DNA of 64,000 nt from Paenibacillus sp. FSL R7-0337 (GTDB taxonomy: Bacteria > Bacillota > Bacilli > Paenibacillales > Paenibacillaceae), in NCBI RefSeq assembly GCF_037969875.1, contig NZ_CP150218.1:930001-994000 (forward strand). The letters run 5' to 3'. The notes beneath the pieces were generated by a model, which did not search any database, was not told the DNA's origin, and saw only the letters and a program-made list of their open reading frames with translations. The translations under genes were made by a program, and so were the position numbers. How positions within the stretch are numbered: position 1 is the first letter of the stretch; each line of letters opens with the position of its first letter. Below, one piece after another: positions 7,233 to 17,389 of the stretch.

Positions 7233-9884
7233 CTAATGCACATTGCCGGGGCCTTCAACAAAACCGCTGCCCGGATCACTTGCCGGATCGGTTCCGGCAT
7301 TCGGGTCAGGGATGATTCCGGGATCGACAGTACCGCTCGTCGCCTCCGGTGCCGGTGTCGGTAACGGCTCTGGCGTGGCAGGCGGCGGTGTCATCTCAGG
7401 AGGGGATGTGGCTGCTCCGCTGCCGCCCTCCCCTCCTTGACCATTGCCGTTATTACCTGGACCATGGTTGCCCGGTCCATTATTACCAGAACCGTTATTT
7501 CCTGGTCCATTATCCGGCGGATTGCCGCCGTTATCACCATTTCCTGAATTGCCGCCGTTATCGGGGTTATCCGTAGGCATATTCGGGTCAGGCGTTATCT
7601 CTGGCTCAGGGGTCTGAAGCTCATCCTGAACGGACACAGTTACAGTCTCGGACGGTTCGCTCTCCTGATCAAGCTCCTGATAATATGCAGTCACATAATA
7701 TTCATAGGACAGTCCCGGCATCGCACTGATGTCCCCGATATTCGAGGCCATGGTGTTCATAATCGATGTGAAGTCCGTCTCAGAGGTCTCACGGCGGTAA
7801 ATACGGTATTCTACCCCGCTGGCCGCAGCAGGATTCCAGCTCATGTTCACCGTCATCGTGGATGGATCATAAGCAGCCTGGAAGCCCGCTACCGCCGATA
7901 CCGCTTCAGGTGTCGGTGTAGCCTCTACCTCTGGAGCAGCACCCTTCGGTACCGGGAACTGCTTGGCAGGTACACCTTCTAGCGCCTTCTCCATCACCTT
8001 GCCCCAGAAGGCAGCGGCCAGCGGACTGCTGTTCTTCAGCAGATGGGTTTTGCTCGGCTTGTCATAGCCCATCCATACTGCAGCCGTCCATTCCGGCGTA
8101 TAGCCGACGAACCAGACATCACGGTTCGAGCTGATGCCCTTATACCCGCTCTGCGTTGTACCGGTCTTACCGGCTACCGGACGGTTAATTTTTGCTTTTT
8201 TACCCGTACCGTCCTGTACAACACGCTGCATCATCTCAGTCATCTGATAAGCCGTCTGTTCACTCATTACACGGTCTGGCTTGGTGTTCGCCTTGTAGAC
8301 CGTCTTATCATCACTGTCGGCTATCGACTTGATAGCATATGCCTCCCGCAGCTCTCCGCCGTTGGCGAAGGCGCTGTAAGCCTGGGCCATCTCCATCGTG
8401 TTCGTTCCCTCACTCATCCCTCCGAGGGCGAGCGACAGGTTCTTGTCTTCATCCTTCAGGTTGATCCCCAGCTTCTTGGCGAACTGAAAGCCGGTATTCA
8501 CACCGATCTCATTCAGCAGCCAGACCGCCGGAATATTCTCCGACTTCGTCAGCGCATCACTCATACTGATCGATTTCGAGTACCCGTGCAGATTGTTCGG
8601 ACAATATTTGCCGAAGCACTGCTTCTCATTACTCAGCATGGAATCATTCGTGAATTTGCCGGATTCCAGTGCCGGTGCATAGGATACCAGGGGCTTGAAG
8701 GCAGAACCCGGTGAGCGGCGGCTGCCGTCGATCCGGCTGTAGCCTTTTTTCTCATAGTTACGTCCGCCCATCAAGGCTACAACGCTGCCATTCTCCTGAT
8801 TCACAATAGTCATTGAGCCCTGGACCAGCTCATCGTCCACACTCTTCTCGAAGTTATCACTGTCGGCAAAAGCATCCTCAATCGTCTCCTGAGCATGCTT
8901 ATCCATGGTTGTATAAATCTTATAGCCGCCGATGTTGAGATCATCCTCGGTCAGCCCGAATTTGTCCTCAGCCTCACCAATCGCATAATCGATGAATGCC
9001 TGGTAACGCTGCTTCTTCTCAGGCGGCTTGTAGTTGTAATCCACGACCTTCGCCTCGTCCATCTGCTCCTTAGTGATCAGCTTCTGCTCATACATGAGTT
9101 GAAGCACTACGCCGCGGCGTTCCTTCGACAGCTCGGGGTTACGCAGCGGATTATAACGGGATGGCCCTTTGGGCATTGCAGCCAAGGTCGCTATTTGCCA
9201 CAGCTCAAGTTTATTCAGATTGCTTTCCCCGAAATAACGGATGGAAGCAGCCTTAATCCCGTAAACCGTTCCGCCGAAAGGAATCCGGTTCAGGTACATC
9301 TTAATGATTTCTTCTTTGGTTTCTGTTTTCTCCAGTGCCACGGCAATCGAAACCTCGGTCGCCTTACGGAAGAAGGTCTTATCCCGGGTCAGGAAGATAT
9401 TCTTCGCCAGCTGCTGGGTGATCGTACTGCCGCCTTCAACCATGCTGCGCGCCGCAATATCCTTGACAGCCGCGCGTCCGATGGACCAGAGATCCACCCC
9501 GTTGTGCTCGAAGAACCTTTTGTCCTCGGTGGCTACAAATGCGTCAATCAGCAGCTTGGGAATATCCTGGTATTCCACCGGGTCGCTCTTCTCCAGCGAC
9601 AGCTCGCCGATCAGATTCCGGTTCCGGTCAAAAATCTGCGTCGGCGGATTCACCGTCAGCTTATCTCGGTTCTCATCCAGCAGCTTCTGCCCGTTCAGCA
9701 TGATGAACAAATACCCGCCCAGCGCACAAAAAATAGCCAGCGCAACTGAAAAAAACAAACTCCACAGCACACGTTTTTTGGTTAAGAACCTTTTCTTTTT
9801 TTTCTTCGGCTTCCCTTGGGAGCTAGACGGCTGACTTCCTCTGTTTCTATTGCCGCCGCTCCGGGTTAGTTGGTCTCTGGACAT
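7233..9884 (-). CDS. Class A penicillin-binding protein 1 (glycosyltransferase + transpeptidase)
   Basis: An 883-residue bifunctional peptidoglycan synthase. A short cytoplasmic lysine-rich head and one membrane helix (residues about 38-62) precede a GT51 domain with EDKRFFEHNGVD and GGSTITQQLAKN. The transpeptidase domain has SPGSAFKP (catalytic Ser), SEN and GKTGTTQ. A fibronectin type III-like domain follows (about residues 650-735). The tail is low-complexity, rich in Pro, Gly and Asn (PGNNGSGNNGPGNHGPG) and ends in a Pro/Thr/Ala segment, probably a flexible region in the wall. ATG 9884 follows AGGAGG. It resembles PonA of Bacillus but is not beside recU here. Confidence 0.94.
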   Translation of the reverse strand: MSRDQLTRSGGNRNRGSQPSSSQGKPKKKKKRFLTKKRVLWSLFFSVALAIFCALGGYLFIMLNGQKLLDENRDKLTVNPPTQIFDRNRNLIGELSLEKSDPVEYQDIPKLLIDAFVATEDKRFFEHNGVDLWSIGRAAVKDIAARSMVEGGSTITQQLAKNIFLTRDKTFFRKATEVSIAVALEKTETKEEIIKMYLNRIPFGGTVYGIKAASIRYFGESNLNKLELWQIATLAAMPKGPSRYNPLRNPELSKERRGVVLQLMYEQKLITKEQMDEAKVVDYNYKPPEKKQRYQAFIDYAIGEAEDKFGLTEDDLNIGGYKIYTTMDKHAQETIEDAFADSDNFEKSVDDELVQGSMTIVNQENGSVVALMGGRNYEKKGYSRIDGSRRSPGSAFKPLVSYAPALESGKFTNDSMLSNEKQCFGKYCPNNLHGYSKSISMSDALTKSENIPAVWLLNEIGVNTGFQFAKKLGINLKDEDKNLSLALGGMSEGTNTMEMAQAYSAFANGGELREAYAIKSIADSDDKTVYKANTKPDRVMSEQTAYQMTEMMQRVVQDGTGKKAKINRPVAGKTGTTQSGYKGISSNRDVWFVGYTPEWTAAVWMGYDKPSKTHLLKNSSPLAAAFWGKVMEKALEGVPAKQFPVPKGAAPEVEATPTPEAVSAVAGFQAAYDPSTMTVNMSWNPAAASGVEYRIYRRETSETDFTSIMNTMASNIGDISAMPGLSYEYYVTAYYQELDQESEPSETVTVSVQDELQTPEPEITPDPNMPTDNPDNGGNSGNGDNGGNPPDNGPGNNGSGNNGPGNHGPGNNGNGQGGEGGSGAATSPPEMTPPPATPEPLPTPAPEATSGTVDPGIIPDPNAGTDPASDPGSGFVEGPGNVH

Positions 9885-10023
9885 GCTGCCTCCTGACTCC
9901 CTTAACGGAAAAAACATAAATGATGTTCACGAATGAAAAGAACAACCTTCTCAGGTTGCTCTCTCGCACTCTCTATTCAAACGATTTATAAACAAAAAGG
10001 TTTCGCTTCAAAACAGTAAAATC

Positions 10024-10263
10024 TTAATTCTCGTTATTGTTGTCCTGCATCAGTGATACGCTTCGCTGCGGAGTAAACGTGGAGATCGCATGCTTGTACA
10101 CCATCTGCTGGCGCCCGTCACTGTCGATGACAATGGTGAAGTTGTCGAACGCTTTGATAATTCCCCGGATTTGAAAGCCGTTGGTCAAATATACTGTAGC
10201 AGGGATATTCTCTTTGCGCAGCTGGTTCAAGAACGTATCTTGAATGTTAATGGACTTGTTCAT
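10024..10263 (-). CDS. hfq: RNA chaperone Hfq
   Basis: A 79-residue Sm-like protein. The Sm1 region is [32 protein letters not shown] and the Sm2 region ends [11 protein letters not shown], containing the YKHA motif that lines the proximal RNA-binding face. It forms hexamers that bind small RNAs and A-rich mRNA. ATG 10263 is preceded by GGGGGTAC. It starts 20 bp after miaA, the same miaA-hfq order as in most bacteria. Confidence 0.97.
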   Translation of the reverse strand: MNKSINIQDTFLNQLRKENIPATVYLTNGFQIRGIIKAFDNFTIVIDSDGRQQMVYKHAISTFTPQRSVSLMQDNNNEN

Positions 10264-10282
10264 ATGACGTACCCCCAATGGT

Positions 10283-11263
10283 TCAATTAGATTGTTCAGA
10301 AGTATATTCAAGACCTGTAAGAAACTTTCCTGCTATTATACCATTTAATTTCGCAAAATTCTCAGAAAAGTTTTGGCTCTCCAGGATGTCAATCCACTGA
10401 ATCTCCTTCATGTGGCGAAACCATGACAACTGCCGCTTGGCAAACCGGCGGGTATCACGCTTCAGCAGCACCACGGCTTCCTCAAGCGTCATTTCCCCCT
10501 CCAGATAGGCGGCAATTTCCTTGTAGCCCAGACCCTGCATAGACACAAGACTCCTGCCGTAGCCTTGATCCAGCAGCCGCTGCACCTCAGGCACGAGGCC
10601 ATCCGCCAGCATCTGATCGATTCGGTCTTCAATACGTTTATATAGTATTTTCCGGTCCATTGTCAAACCGATCAGGCATAAATCATAGGGAGACTCCTTG
10701 TTCTGGCCGGCCAGGGAGTCGGATAACGGGACGTTCGTCTGGTGAAAAATCTCCAGCGCGCGGATGATCCGCCTGCGGTCATTGGGGTGCAGCCGCTCCG
10801 CGCTGGCCGGGTCCACCGCTGCCAGCCGGGCATGCAGGGCATCAGCCCCATGCTCTTCGGCGTAAGCCTCCTGCTGCTCGCGGAATGCCTCGTCAGCCAC
10901 TGCTTCAGAAAAGCGGAAGCCGTAGCATAACGATTCAATATACAGTCCTGTTCCGCCCACAATAAAAGGCAGCTTGCCTCTCGCGCTGATCTCCTCGATC
11001 AGCCGCGCTCCCTGCTCCTGGAATTCAGCCGTGGAATACGCATCCTGCGGATCATGAATATCAATCAGATGATGGGGGATCCCCTTCATCTCCTCAGGCG
11101 TAATCTTGGCCGTACCGATATCCATCCCTCGGTAGACCTGCATCGAATCCCCGGAGATGATCTCAGCTCCGTGGGCCTCGGCCAGCTCCAGACTCAGTCT
11201 GGTTTTTCCGACTGCTGTCGGACCCAGCAATACAAGCACTTTGCGTTTCGTCTCAGTTGTCAA
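10283..11263 (-). CDS. miaA: tRNA dimethylallyltransferase MiaA
   Basis: Transfers dimethylallyl from DMAPP to A37 of tRNAs reading UNN codons. Its product is the substrate of MiaB, encoded at 59512-61062. The 326 residues include P-loop [36 protein letters not shown] for the tRNA site and the C-terminal [17 protein letters not shown] helix. The start overlaps the end of the methyltransferase gene by 11 bp, indicating translational coupling. Confidence 0.96.
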   Translation of the reverse strand: MTTETKRKVLVLLGPTAVGKTRLSLELAEAHGAEIISGDSMQVYRGMDIGTAKITPEEMKGIPHHLIDIHDPQDAYSTAEFQEQGARLIEEISARGKLPFIVGGTGLYIESLCYGFRFSEAVADEAFREQQEAYAEEHGADALHARLAAVDPASAERLHPNDRRRIIRALEIFHQTNVPLSDSLAGQNKESPYDLCLIGLTMDRKILYKRIEDRIDQMLADGLVPEVQRLLDQGYGRSLVSMQGLGYKEIAAYLEGEMTLEEAVVLLKRDTRRFAKRQLSWFRHMKEIQWIDILESQNFSENFAKLNGIIAGKFLTGLEYTSEQSN

Positions 11264-12032
11264 TGGTAATCACCCCGTACGATGTTTTGGCATTGGCCCG
11301 CAGCAGCTCCTTGAAGCCGAGGCGGGTGAATTCTCCGCTCAGCGCCTTCTCCTTGAGCAGCACGGTCTTGCGTGCCACCCTGGTGGCCTCAGCCACGCTG
11401 TCAGCCGATAGCGCAGCAGGATTAGCGAATTGCCGCAGCGGCGAGATCGCCGCCGAATCCGTCAGCGGCACCCGGAACATCGGATCGAAGTAGACAATGT
11501 CGATGCTCTTGTCCGGCTGGGCCCGCAGGTATTCCAAATGGTCCCCGTGCTGCACATCAATACGGCGCAGCGCCTCATTCACCTTCACCTGGCCGGATAC
11601 ATACCCGCTCATCCCTTCCAGCAGTAAGGCGTACAGCGGCAGCGAACTCTCCAGCGCCGTCACCTTGGAGGTCTCTCCTCCAGTGACTGCGAACAGCAGC
11701 GAATCCGCTCCGAGTCCGGCCGTGCAGTCCAGCACACTGTCGCCGGGGAGCATGCCTGCGGCATCGATCATGGGGTCCGGCTCACCTCTTAAAATTCTTT
11801 TGGCGCGGACAAAACCCATGCTGGGATGGAATTCCATCGGCGGCATTGCCGGTGTAATCAGCCGGACTGCCTCCTGGAGGACTACCAGAATCTGTTCGTC
11901 CCCATAATGCTCCACCATCTTGCCCATCGAGAATTTCGCTCTCGGAGCATAGGCGCAGCCTGTGCGTTCCGCAAGCTCCCGGGCCCGGGCCACCACTTGA
12001 GGTATCGGGTCAAAGCCCGTGGTTATAATCAT
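11253..12032 (-). CDS. Class I SAM-dependent methyltransferase (RsmJ-like)
   Basis: A 259-residue predicted methyltransferase. It has the SAM-binding loop LDCTAGLGADSLLFA, an acidic strand end VTALESS, and YFDPMFRVP, which resembles the catalytic D/N-P-P-Y/F region of nucleic-acid methylases. The conserved MEFHPSMGFVRAKRI segment is typical of a Firmicute family annotated as YpiP- or RsmJ-like. The target, rRNA or other, is not known from the sequence. It lies between mutL and miaA with an 11-bp overlap into miaA. Confidence 0.85.
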   Translation of the reverse strand: MIITTGFDPIPQVVARARELAERTGCAYAPRAKFSMGKMVEHYGDEQILVVLQEAVRLITPAMPPMEFHPSMGFVRAKRILRGEPDPMIDAAGMLPGDSVLDCTAGLGADSLLFAVTGGETSKVTALESSLPLYALLLEGMSGYVSGQVKVNEALRRIDVQHGDHLEYLRAQPDKSIDIVYFDPMFRVPLTDSAAISPLRQFANPAALSADSVAEATRVARKTVLLKEKALSGEFTRLGFKELLRANAKTSYGVITIDN

Positions 12033-12074
12033 GTTGCCTCCGATCCTGCACTCTATAAATGTACAATATAGCCA

Positions 12075-14159
12075 CTACATAACGCGCTTAAACAGCTTCT
12101 CCAAATCATAAGCCGAGAACGACACAACGATCGGACGTCCATGCGGACAGGTATAAGGCTGACGGCAGGCCGCGAGCCTGGTGAGGAGCGATTCCACTTC
12201 CAGCTCTGTAAGCTTCTGATTGGCTTTGATCGAAGCCTTGCAGGAGCAGAGAATGGAGGATTTCTCGCGCAGCTTGGCGAGGTCAATCGACCGTTCGCTT
12301 AAGACCCACTCTGCCATCTCTTCAATGACCGCCTTCTCGTCCCCTTCCGGGAACCAGTACGGCAGGGAGCGGACCAGGAAGGTCTGTCCGCCAAAATGCT
12401 CAAGCACGACCCCCGCCTGCTCGAACCAGTGGAGCCGTTCGCTAAGCTGCCTGCTCTCCGAAGGCGTGAACTCCAGCGTAATCGGCAACAAAAGCTCCTG
12501 CGAGGCATCTTCCGGCTTGCCGAATTTCTCATAATAAAATTCATAATTCACCCGCTCATGCGCAGCGTGCTGGTCAATCAGATACAGCCCGCTGTCATTC
12601 TGGGCGATGATATAGGTTCCGTGATGCTGGCCGATATAATTCAGCTCTGGAAACTGAGGAAGACCCGAGCCGGTCTGCTCCGCAGGTGCGTACAGCTCCC
12701 CGGCCGCCTGCTGCTGCCCCCGGCCAGCGATGGCTGCCTGAGGACGGTAGCTGTCGCGGGGGCCGGTGGACGGCTGGCGGTATGAACCCTGGGTGGCGTT
12801 ACCGCCGCTGTATGCAGCGGCCGTCTCTCTGGCCTGCTGCGTATTGCTGCTATATGGCTGGGTATTCCCGAATGCTTGGGAAGCAGCGTGAGGGCCTCCA
12901 GCGGCAGGGTTAGTTAATGGACCAGCGCTGCCAGAGAAAAGAGCGCCGTTCGCTCCGCTGGAAGGCAGCTGGCTGCCCCCTCCAGCGCCAGCACCGCCAG
13001 GTAATCCCTGTCCGTAGCTGCGCGGATCTACAGACTTATCTGTGCCTCCTGCTTCCGTACCTTGCTGAACACTGCCCGGAGCTGCACCTTTGGAGAAGGC
13101 AAATTGCTCCTGAATGAATGAGCTGCTGTTCTTGCCGCCGATAATCTCCTTAGTGGGGCGCGGAATCAGGCTCTGGCCCATCAGCAGCGAGCGGAGCTGC
13201 TGCTCTATGAACCCGTACAGCTCGGGTTCTTTGCTGAAGCGAACTTCAAGCTTGGCCGGATGCACGTTGACATCCACCAGTGAAGGGTGCATCTCCAGCT
13301 TCAGGACCAGCAGTGGATAACGGTTAATCGGCAGCAGCGTATGGTAAGCGCGCATAATCGCCGCGTTCAGTCCGTTGCTGCGGATATACCGTCCCCCAAC
13401 CAGTGTGGTAACCGCATTGCGGTTCGAGCGTGTCCACTCGGGACGGCTGATATAGCCGGAGATCCGGAAGTCCGGATCTTCCGCAGACACCGGGAGCATG
13501 GCCTTGGCTGCTGAGGTGCCATATACAGCAGCAATTACCTGCAGCAGATCTCCGTTGCCCAGCGTATGCAGCAATTGATTGCTGTTATGCTGAAGGGTGA
13601 AGGAGATATCCGGGTGGGCCAGTGCCATCCGGTACATGGCATCCGAGATATGGCCCAGCTCAGTCTGGATGCTCTTCATATACTTCAGGCGTGCAGGCGT
13701 ATTATAGAACAGCTCGCGCACGGTAAGGTCACTTCCCTTGCCGGAAGCTGCATCTTCATTACGGATCAGCCTGCCGCCCTCGATATCCAGCACCCGCCCC
13801 TTCCCGTCGTCTCCGCTTGCGGTCAGCAGGGTCAGCTTCGATACCGCCGCGATACTCGCCAGCGCTTCTCCACGGAAGCCGAGGCTGGTGATCAGGAAGA
13901 GATCACGGCCGCTGGCAATTTTGCTGGTCGCATGGCGGTAGAAGGCAGTCTCGCAGTCCTCCGGCTCGATTCCCGAGCCGTTATCCTTCACCCGGATGCT
14001 CTGCAGTCCCCCCTCTTCCACAGAGACTTCAATACGGGTGCTGCCTGCATCGATCGCGTTCTCCACCAGCTCCTTCACTACGGAAGCAGGACGCTCGACT
14101 ACCTCCCCGGCCGCAATCTGGTTGGCAATATGCTCATCCAGCACATGAATTTTAGCCAT
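12075..14159 (-). CDS. mutL: DNA mismatch repair endonuclease MutL
   Basis: A 694-residue MutL. The GHKL ATPase domain (1-330) has ELVENAIDAGS, DNGSGI and TSLGFRGEAL. A long Gly/Ser/Gln/Ala-rich linker spans about 345-500. The C-terminal dimerisation and nicking domain keeps the endonuclease motif DQHAAHERVNYE (about 529-540), CSCKASIKANQKL and CPHGRP. It is therefore a nicking-type MutL, as in other bacteria lacking MutH. It is downstream of mutS, separated by 267 bp that hold two intergenic repeats. Confidence 0.97.
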   Translation of the reverse strand: MAKIHVLDEHIANQIAAGEVVERPASVVKELVENAIDAGSTRIEVSVEEGGLQSIRVKDNGSGIEPEDCETAFYRHATSKIASGRDLFLITSLGFRGEALASIAAVSKLTLLTASGDDGKGRVLDIEGGRLIRNEDAASGKGSDLTVRELFYNTPARLKYMKSIQTELGHISDAMYRMALAHPDISFTLQHNSNQLLHTLGNGDLLQVIAAVYGTSAAKAMLPVSAEDPDFRISGYISRPEWTRSNRNAVTTLVGGRYIRSNGLNAAIMRAYHTLLPINRYPLLVLKLEMHPSLVDVNVHPAKLEVRFSKEPELYGFIEQQLRSLLMGQSLIPRPTKEIIGGKNSSSFIQEQFAFSKGAAPGSVQQGTEAGGTDKSVDPRSYGQGLPGGAGAGGGSQLPSSGANGALFSGSAGPLTNPAAGGPHAASQAFGNTQPYSSNTQQARETAAAYSGGNATQGSYRQPSTGPRDSYRPQAAIAGRGQQQAAGELYAPAEQTGSGLPQFPELNYIGQHHGTYIIAQNDSGLYLIDQHAAHERVNYEFYYEKFGKPEDASQELLLPITLEFTPSESRQLSERLHWFEQAGVVLEHFGGQTFLVRSLPYWFPEGDEKAVIEEMAEWVLSERSIDLAKLREKSSILCSCKASIKANQKLTELEVESLLTRLAACRQPYTCPHGRPIVVSFSAYDLEKLFKRVM

Positions 14160-14232
14160 ATTCGTTCACCCCGCATTTATTAATTTAATAGATAATTATT
14201 GAACATTGACGGACTGTAAAAGCCTTATTCTG

Positions 14233-14281
14233 ACAAGTAGAAACGGCTTTGCAGTCCTTTTAAAGGACGGCACCGTTTCAG
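14233..14281. repeat. Interspersed hairpin repeat R1, copy 1
   Basis: A 49-bp element with outer arms GAAACGG/CCGTTTC and an inner GTCCTTTTAAAGGAC palindrome. It is closely similar to 37458-37506. It lies between mutS and mutL. Confidence 0.75.
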
Positions 14282-14298
14282 GAACAAAATCATCCTAA

Positions 14299-14411
14299 CG
14301 GATGAATATGATTACCTTCGCGCGAACACAATGTATACTGTTTTTCGCATACATTCAGGCTGTGTGCCTGCTTGTGAACAAAATGTATGCTGTTTTTCAC
14401 ATATATTTGGG
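14299..14411. repeat. Interspersed repeat R2, copy 1
   Basis: A 113-bp element beginning CGGATGAATATGATTACC, nearly identical in length and sequence to 27139-27251. It contains two sub-hairpins of the form AATGTATG ... CATACATT around CTGTTTTTC. The gap between mutL and mutS (14160-14426) otherwise shows nothing. Confidence 0.8.
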
Positions 14412-14426
14412 CCATATACCCCTGAT

Positions 14427-17285
14427 CTACAGCTCCCTTGCCTTCAGCTTCAGCTCATTCAGCAGGCCCATCGCCTGCAGCGGGGTCATATTCATCAGAT
14501 CGGCGCCTTGCACGGCGTTGATTAACTCTTTGAGCAGCGGATTGTCTTTGACGGCCGGTGCCGCTGCACCGCCCTTACGGTTCTTACGCGGCTCTTCCTC
14601 GCCAAAAATAGACAGCTGCACTACTTCATTGTCCTCTTCCTCTACAGGAGAAGCAAGGGATACGGCAGCTTCCCGCTGTACGGCAGCCATAGAAGCTGCT
14701 GCTTCGGAAGACGGGTCCGAATGAGTTGAAGCTTGCGTGGTGCGTTCAGCCGAATAGGATTGGCTGCCTGTGGCAGCTCCTTCTCCGGCATCCGGCGTCT
14801 GCGCAGCGCTAGCCTGATGCTCCTGTATGACTGTTCCGCCCCCGCTCCGGTCACTGTAACCCGTGCCGTAATTCAGCGCTGCGCTGCCCGGCGGAGAAGC
14901 CTGCTCAATGCTCTGAAGCAGTCCGTAGGCCCGGTCGATAATCCCTTCCGGCAATCCAGCCAGCCTTGCACAATAAATCCCGTAGCTGCTGTCCGCAGCT
15001 CCCGGCACAAGCTTACGGAGGAAGTTCACCTTGTCGCCGCTCTCCTGGACTGCCATCGAATAATTCCGCAGCCCCTCAAGGCTCTGCTCCAGATGGGCCA
15101 GCTCATGGAAATGCGTCGATACCAGTGCCTTGCAGGCAATGGTATCATGCACGTATTCGATCACCGCCTGGGCAATCGCCATCCCTTCGCTGGTCGAGGT
15201 CCCCCGGCCCAGCTCATCGATGATGATCAGGCTGCGGGCAGTTGCTTTCTCGGTCATGACCTGAATGTCAGCCATCTCGACCATGAACGTGCTCTGGCCG
15301 CCGATCAGGTCATCCGCTGCACCGATCCGCGTGAAGATGCGGTCGATCAGTGCCACCTCGGCGCTGGCCGCAGGCACGAAGCAGCCGATCTGGGCCATGA
15401 TGCAGATGAGCGCCACCTGGCGCATATACGTGCTTTTGCCGGCCATGTTCGGTCCTGTGATCAGCAGGATATTGCCTTCGTCCTTACTGAGTGTGCTGCC
15501 GTTGGCAATGAACGCCGAATCCTTCAGTACTGCCTCTACTACCGGATGGCGTCCGCCTTCAACCCGCAGATCGTAGCTGTCGGATAGCTTAGGCTTCACG
15601 AACCGGTGCTCGGCGCTGACCGCTGCTAAGCACTGATACACATCAATCTCCGCCACCTTCTCGGCCAGCGCCTGCAGGCGCGGAACCTGGCTGCTAATCC
15701 GCTCGCGCAGCTCGGTGAACAGACTGTATTCCAGATCTGTCATCTTATCCTGGGCTTCCAGGATCAGTGCTTCCTTCTCCTTCAGCTCAGGAGTTACATA
15801 ACGCTCGGCGTTGGCCAGCGTCTGCTTGCGCTCGTAACGGCCTTCCGGCAGCGAGGACAGATTGGAGCGGGTAATTTCTATATAATATCCGAAGACTTTG
15901 TTGTAGCCGATCTTAAGGGATTTGATTCCGGTCACCTGGCGTTCCTTCGCTTCAAGCTCGGCAATCCAGCGTTTGCCGCTGCTGCTGGCTTCCCGCAGCT
16001 CGTCCAGCCGCTCATGGTAACCCACACGGATAATTCCGCCGTCACGCACGGACACCGGTGCATCCTCCACAATCGCCCGTTCAATATCTTCACGAAGCTC
16101 CGCGCATTCATCCATGGTTGCGCCGATCTCCCTTAAGGTAGAGGAACCAGAGGTCAGGCACATCTCCTTCAGCGCAGGAATCTGGGCCAGGGACAGCCTC
16201 AGTGCGTTCATATCCCGCCCGTTGGCGCTGCCGAAGGCAATCCGTCCGACAAGCCGTTCCAGATCATAGATCTCCTTCAGCGCCCCGCGCAGGTCCTCGC
16301 GGACAATAAACTGGTTATACAGATAGTCAACGGCTTCCAGACGGCGCTCAATCGGCGCGCGCTGCAGCAGCGGCTTATCAATCCGGCGGCGCAGCAGGCG
16401 GCCGCCCATGGAGGTCTCGGTACGGTCCAGGAGCCAGAGCAGCGAGCCTTTTTTGGAGCGTTCCCGCACGGTCTCGGTCAGCTCCAGATTACGCCGGGTG
16501 AACGGATCGAGAATCATATAATTCCCTGGTTCGTAAGGCGAGATCTGGGTAAGTTGCCCTAGTGAACGGCGCTGTGTCTCGCTGAAATAGGAGATCAGCA
16601 GCGCCAGGGCACGGCCGCGCTCCTTCTCCAGCCGGACCCAGGCCGCTTCACCGAACTGGCGGCGGGCCAGCGCTTCCTCCTGCTTGTCCCACGGGGTATA
16701 GACCACAGGCTTGGCCAGCAGGGAAGCTTCACTGCGCAGCTCCTCCAGCAGGGCCGAATCCCCAATAATCTCTGCGGGCTCGTAGATGCCAATCTCGTCG
16801 CGCAGCCACTCGGTGCTTGCGAGTACCGAGGTGACATACAGCTCACCTGTCGTCAAATCGCAGGCGGCCAGCGCCATCATCCCGTCTTCCTCTGTTACGC
16901 AGACGAGGTAGTTGTTGCTTTTGTCCGAAATGATCTTGCCGTCCATCACTGTACCCGGTGTAACGACCCGGACGATATCGCGGCGGACCATCCCTTTGGT
17001 CACCGCAGGATCATCCAGCTGCTCGCAGATCGCGACCTTGTAGCCCTTCTCGATCAGTCGCTGTATGTACCCCTCGGCGGCATGATACGGCACCCCGCAC
17101 ATCGGAATTTTCTCACCGATCCCGCCGTCACGGCCTGTTAATGTAATCTCAAGCTCTTTGGATGCAAGCAGTGCATCTTCGAAGAACATTTCATAGAAAT
17201 CGCCCAGACGAAAGAAAAGGAAAGCGTCTTTAGCCCCCTCCTTGACTTTGAGATACTGCTGAATCATCGGCGTATAGTTTGCCAT
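14427..17285 (-). CDS. mutS: DNA mismatch recognition protein MutS
   Basis: A 952-residue MutS, longer than the usual ~860. Mismatch-reading motif FYEMF is at 30-34; Walker A GPNMAGKST at 611-619; STFMVEM and DELGRGTS close the ATPase site. The extra length is a Ser/Ala/Gly/Gln-rich disordered insert at about 798-885. It is directly followed by QLSIF (890-894), which matches the beta-clamp-binding motif, and then a helical tail for tetramerisation. It lies downstream of cotE as in Bacillus, with the amidoligase gene between them. Confidence 0.97.
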   Translation of the reverse strand: MANYTPMIQQYLKVKEGAKDAFLFFRLGDFYEMFFEDALLASKELEITLTGRDGGIGEKIPMCGVPYHAAEGYIQRLIEKGYKVAICEQLDDPAVTKGMVRRDIVRVVTPGTVMDGKIISDKSNNYLVCVTEEDGMMALAACDLTTGELYVTSVLASTEWLRDEIGIYEPAEIIGDSALLEELRSEASLLAKPVVYTPWDKQEEALARRQFGEAAWVRLEKERGRALALLISYFSETQRRSLGQLTQISPYEPGNYMILDPFTRRNLELTETVRERSKKGSLLWLLDRTETSMGGRLLRRRIDKPLLQRAPIERRLEAVDYLYNQFIVREDLRGALKEIYDLERLVGRIAFGSANGRDMNALRLSLAQIPALKEMCLTSGSSTLREIGATMDECAELREDIERAIVEDAPVSVRDGGIIRVGYHERLDELREASSSGKRWIAELEAKERQVTGIKSLKIGYNKVFGYYIEITRSNLSSLPEGRYERKQTLANAERYVTPELKEKEALILEAQDKMTDLEYSLFTELRERISSQVPRLQALAEKVAEIDVYQCLAAVSAEHRFVKPKLSDSYDLRVEGGRHPVVEAVLKDSAFIANGSTLSKDEGNILLITGPNMAGKSTYMRQVALICIMAQIGCFVPAASAEVALIDRIFTRIGAADDLIGGQSTFMVEMADIQVMTEKATARSLIIIDELGRGTSTSEGMAIAQAVIEYVHDTIACKALVSTHFHELAHLEQSLEGLRNYSMAVQESGDKVNFLRKLVPGAADSSYGIYCARLAGLPEGIIDRAYGLLQSIEQASPPGSAALNYGTGYSDRSGGGTVIQEHQASAAQTPDAGEGAATGSQSYSAERTTQASTHSDPSSEAAASMAAVQREAAVSLASPVEEEDNEVVQLSIFGEEEPRKNRKGGAAAPAVKDNPLLKELINAVQGADLMNMTPLQAMGLLNELKLKAREL

Positions 17286-17389
17286 CGTCTACCTCCATAC
17301 CTACTTCATACTGTTCTCTATTATAGCAGAAACTCCGCTCCCCGGGTTACCCCCGGCACGCCTGCGGCGGTTGCTAAAAGTTGGGGCGG

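Noticed and set aside
14302..14420. Similar short peptides read from both R2 copies (MNMITFAR... and relatives)
   Set aside because: Differences between copies are mostly amino-acid-changing, as expected for a non-coding repeat, and there is no SD.
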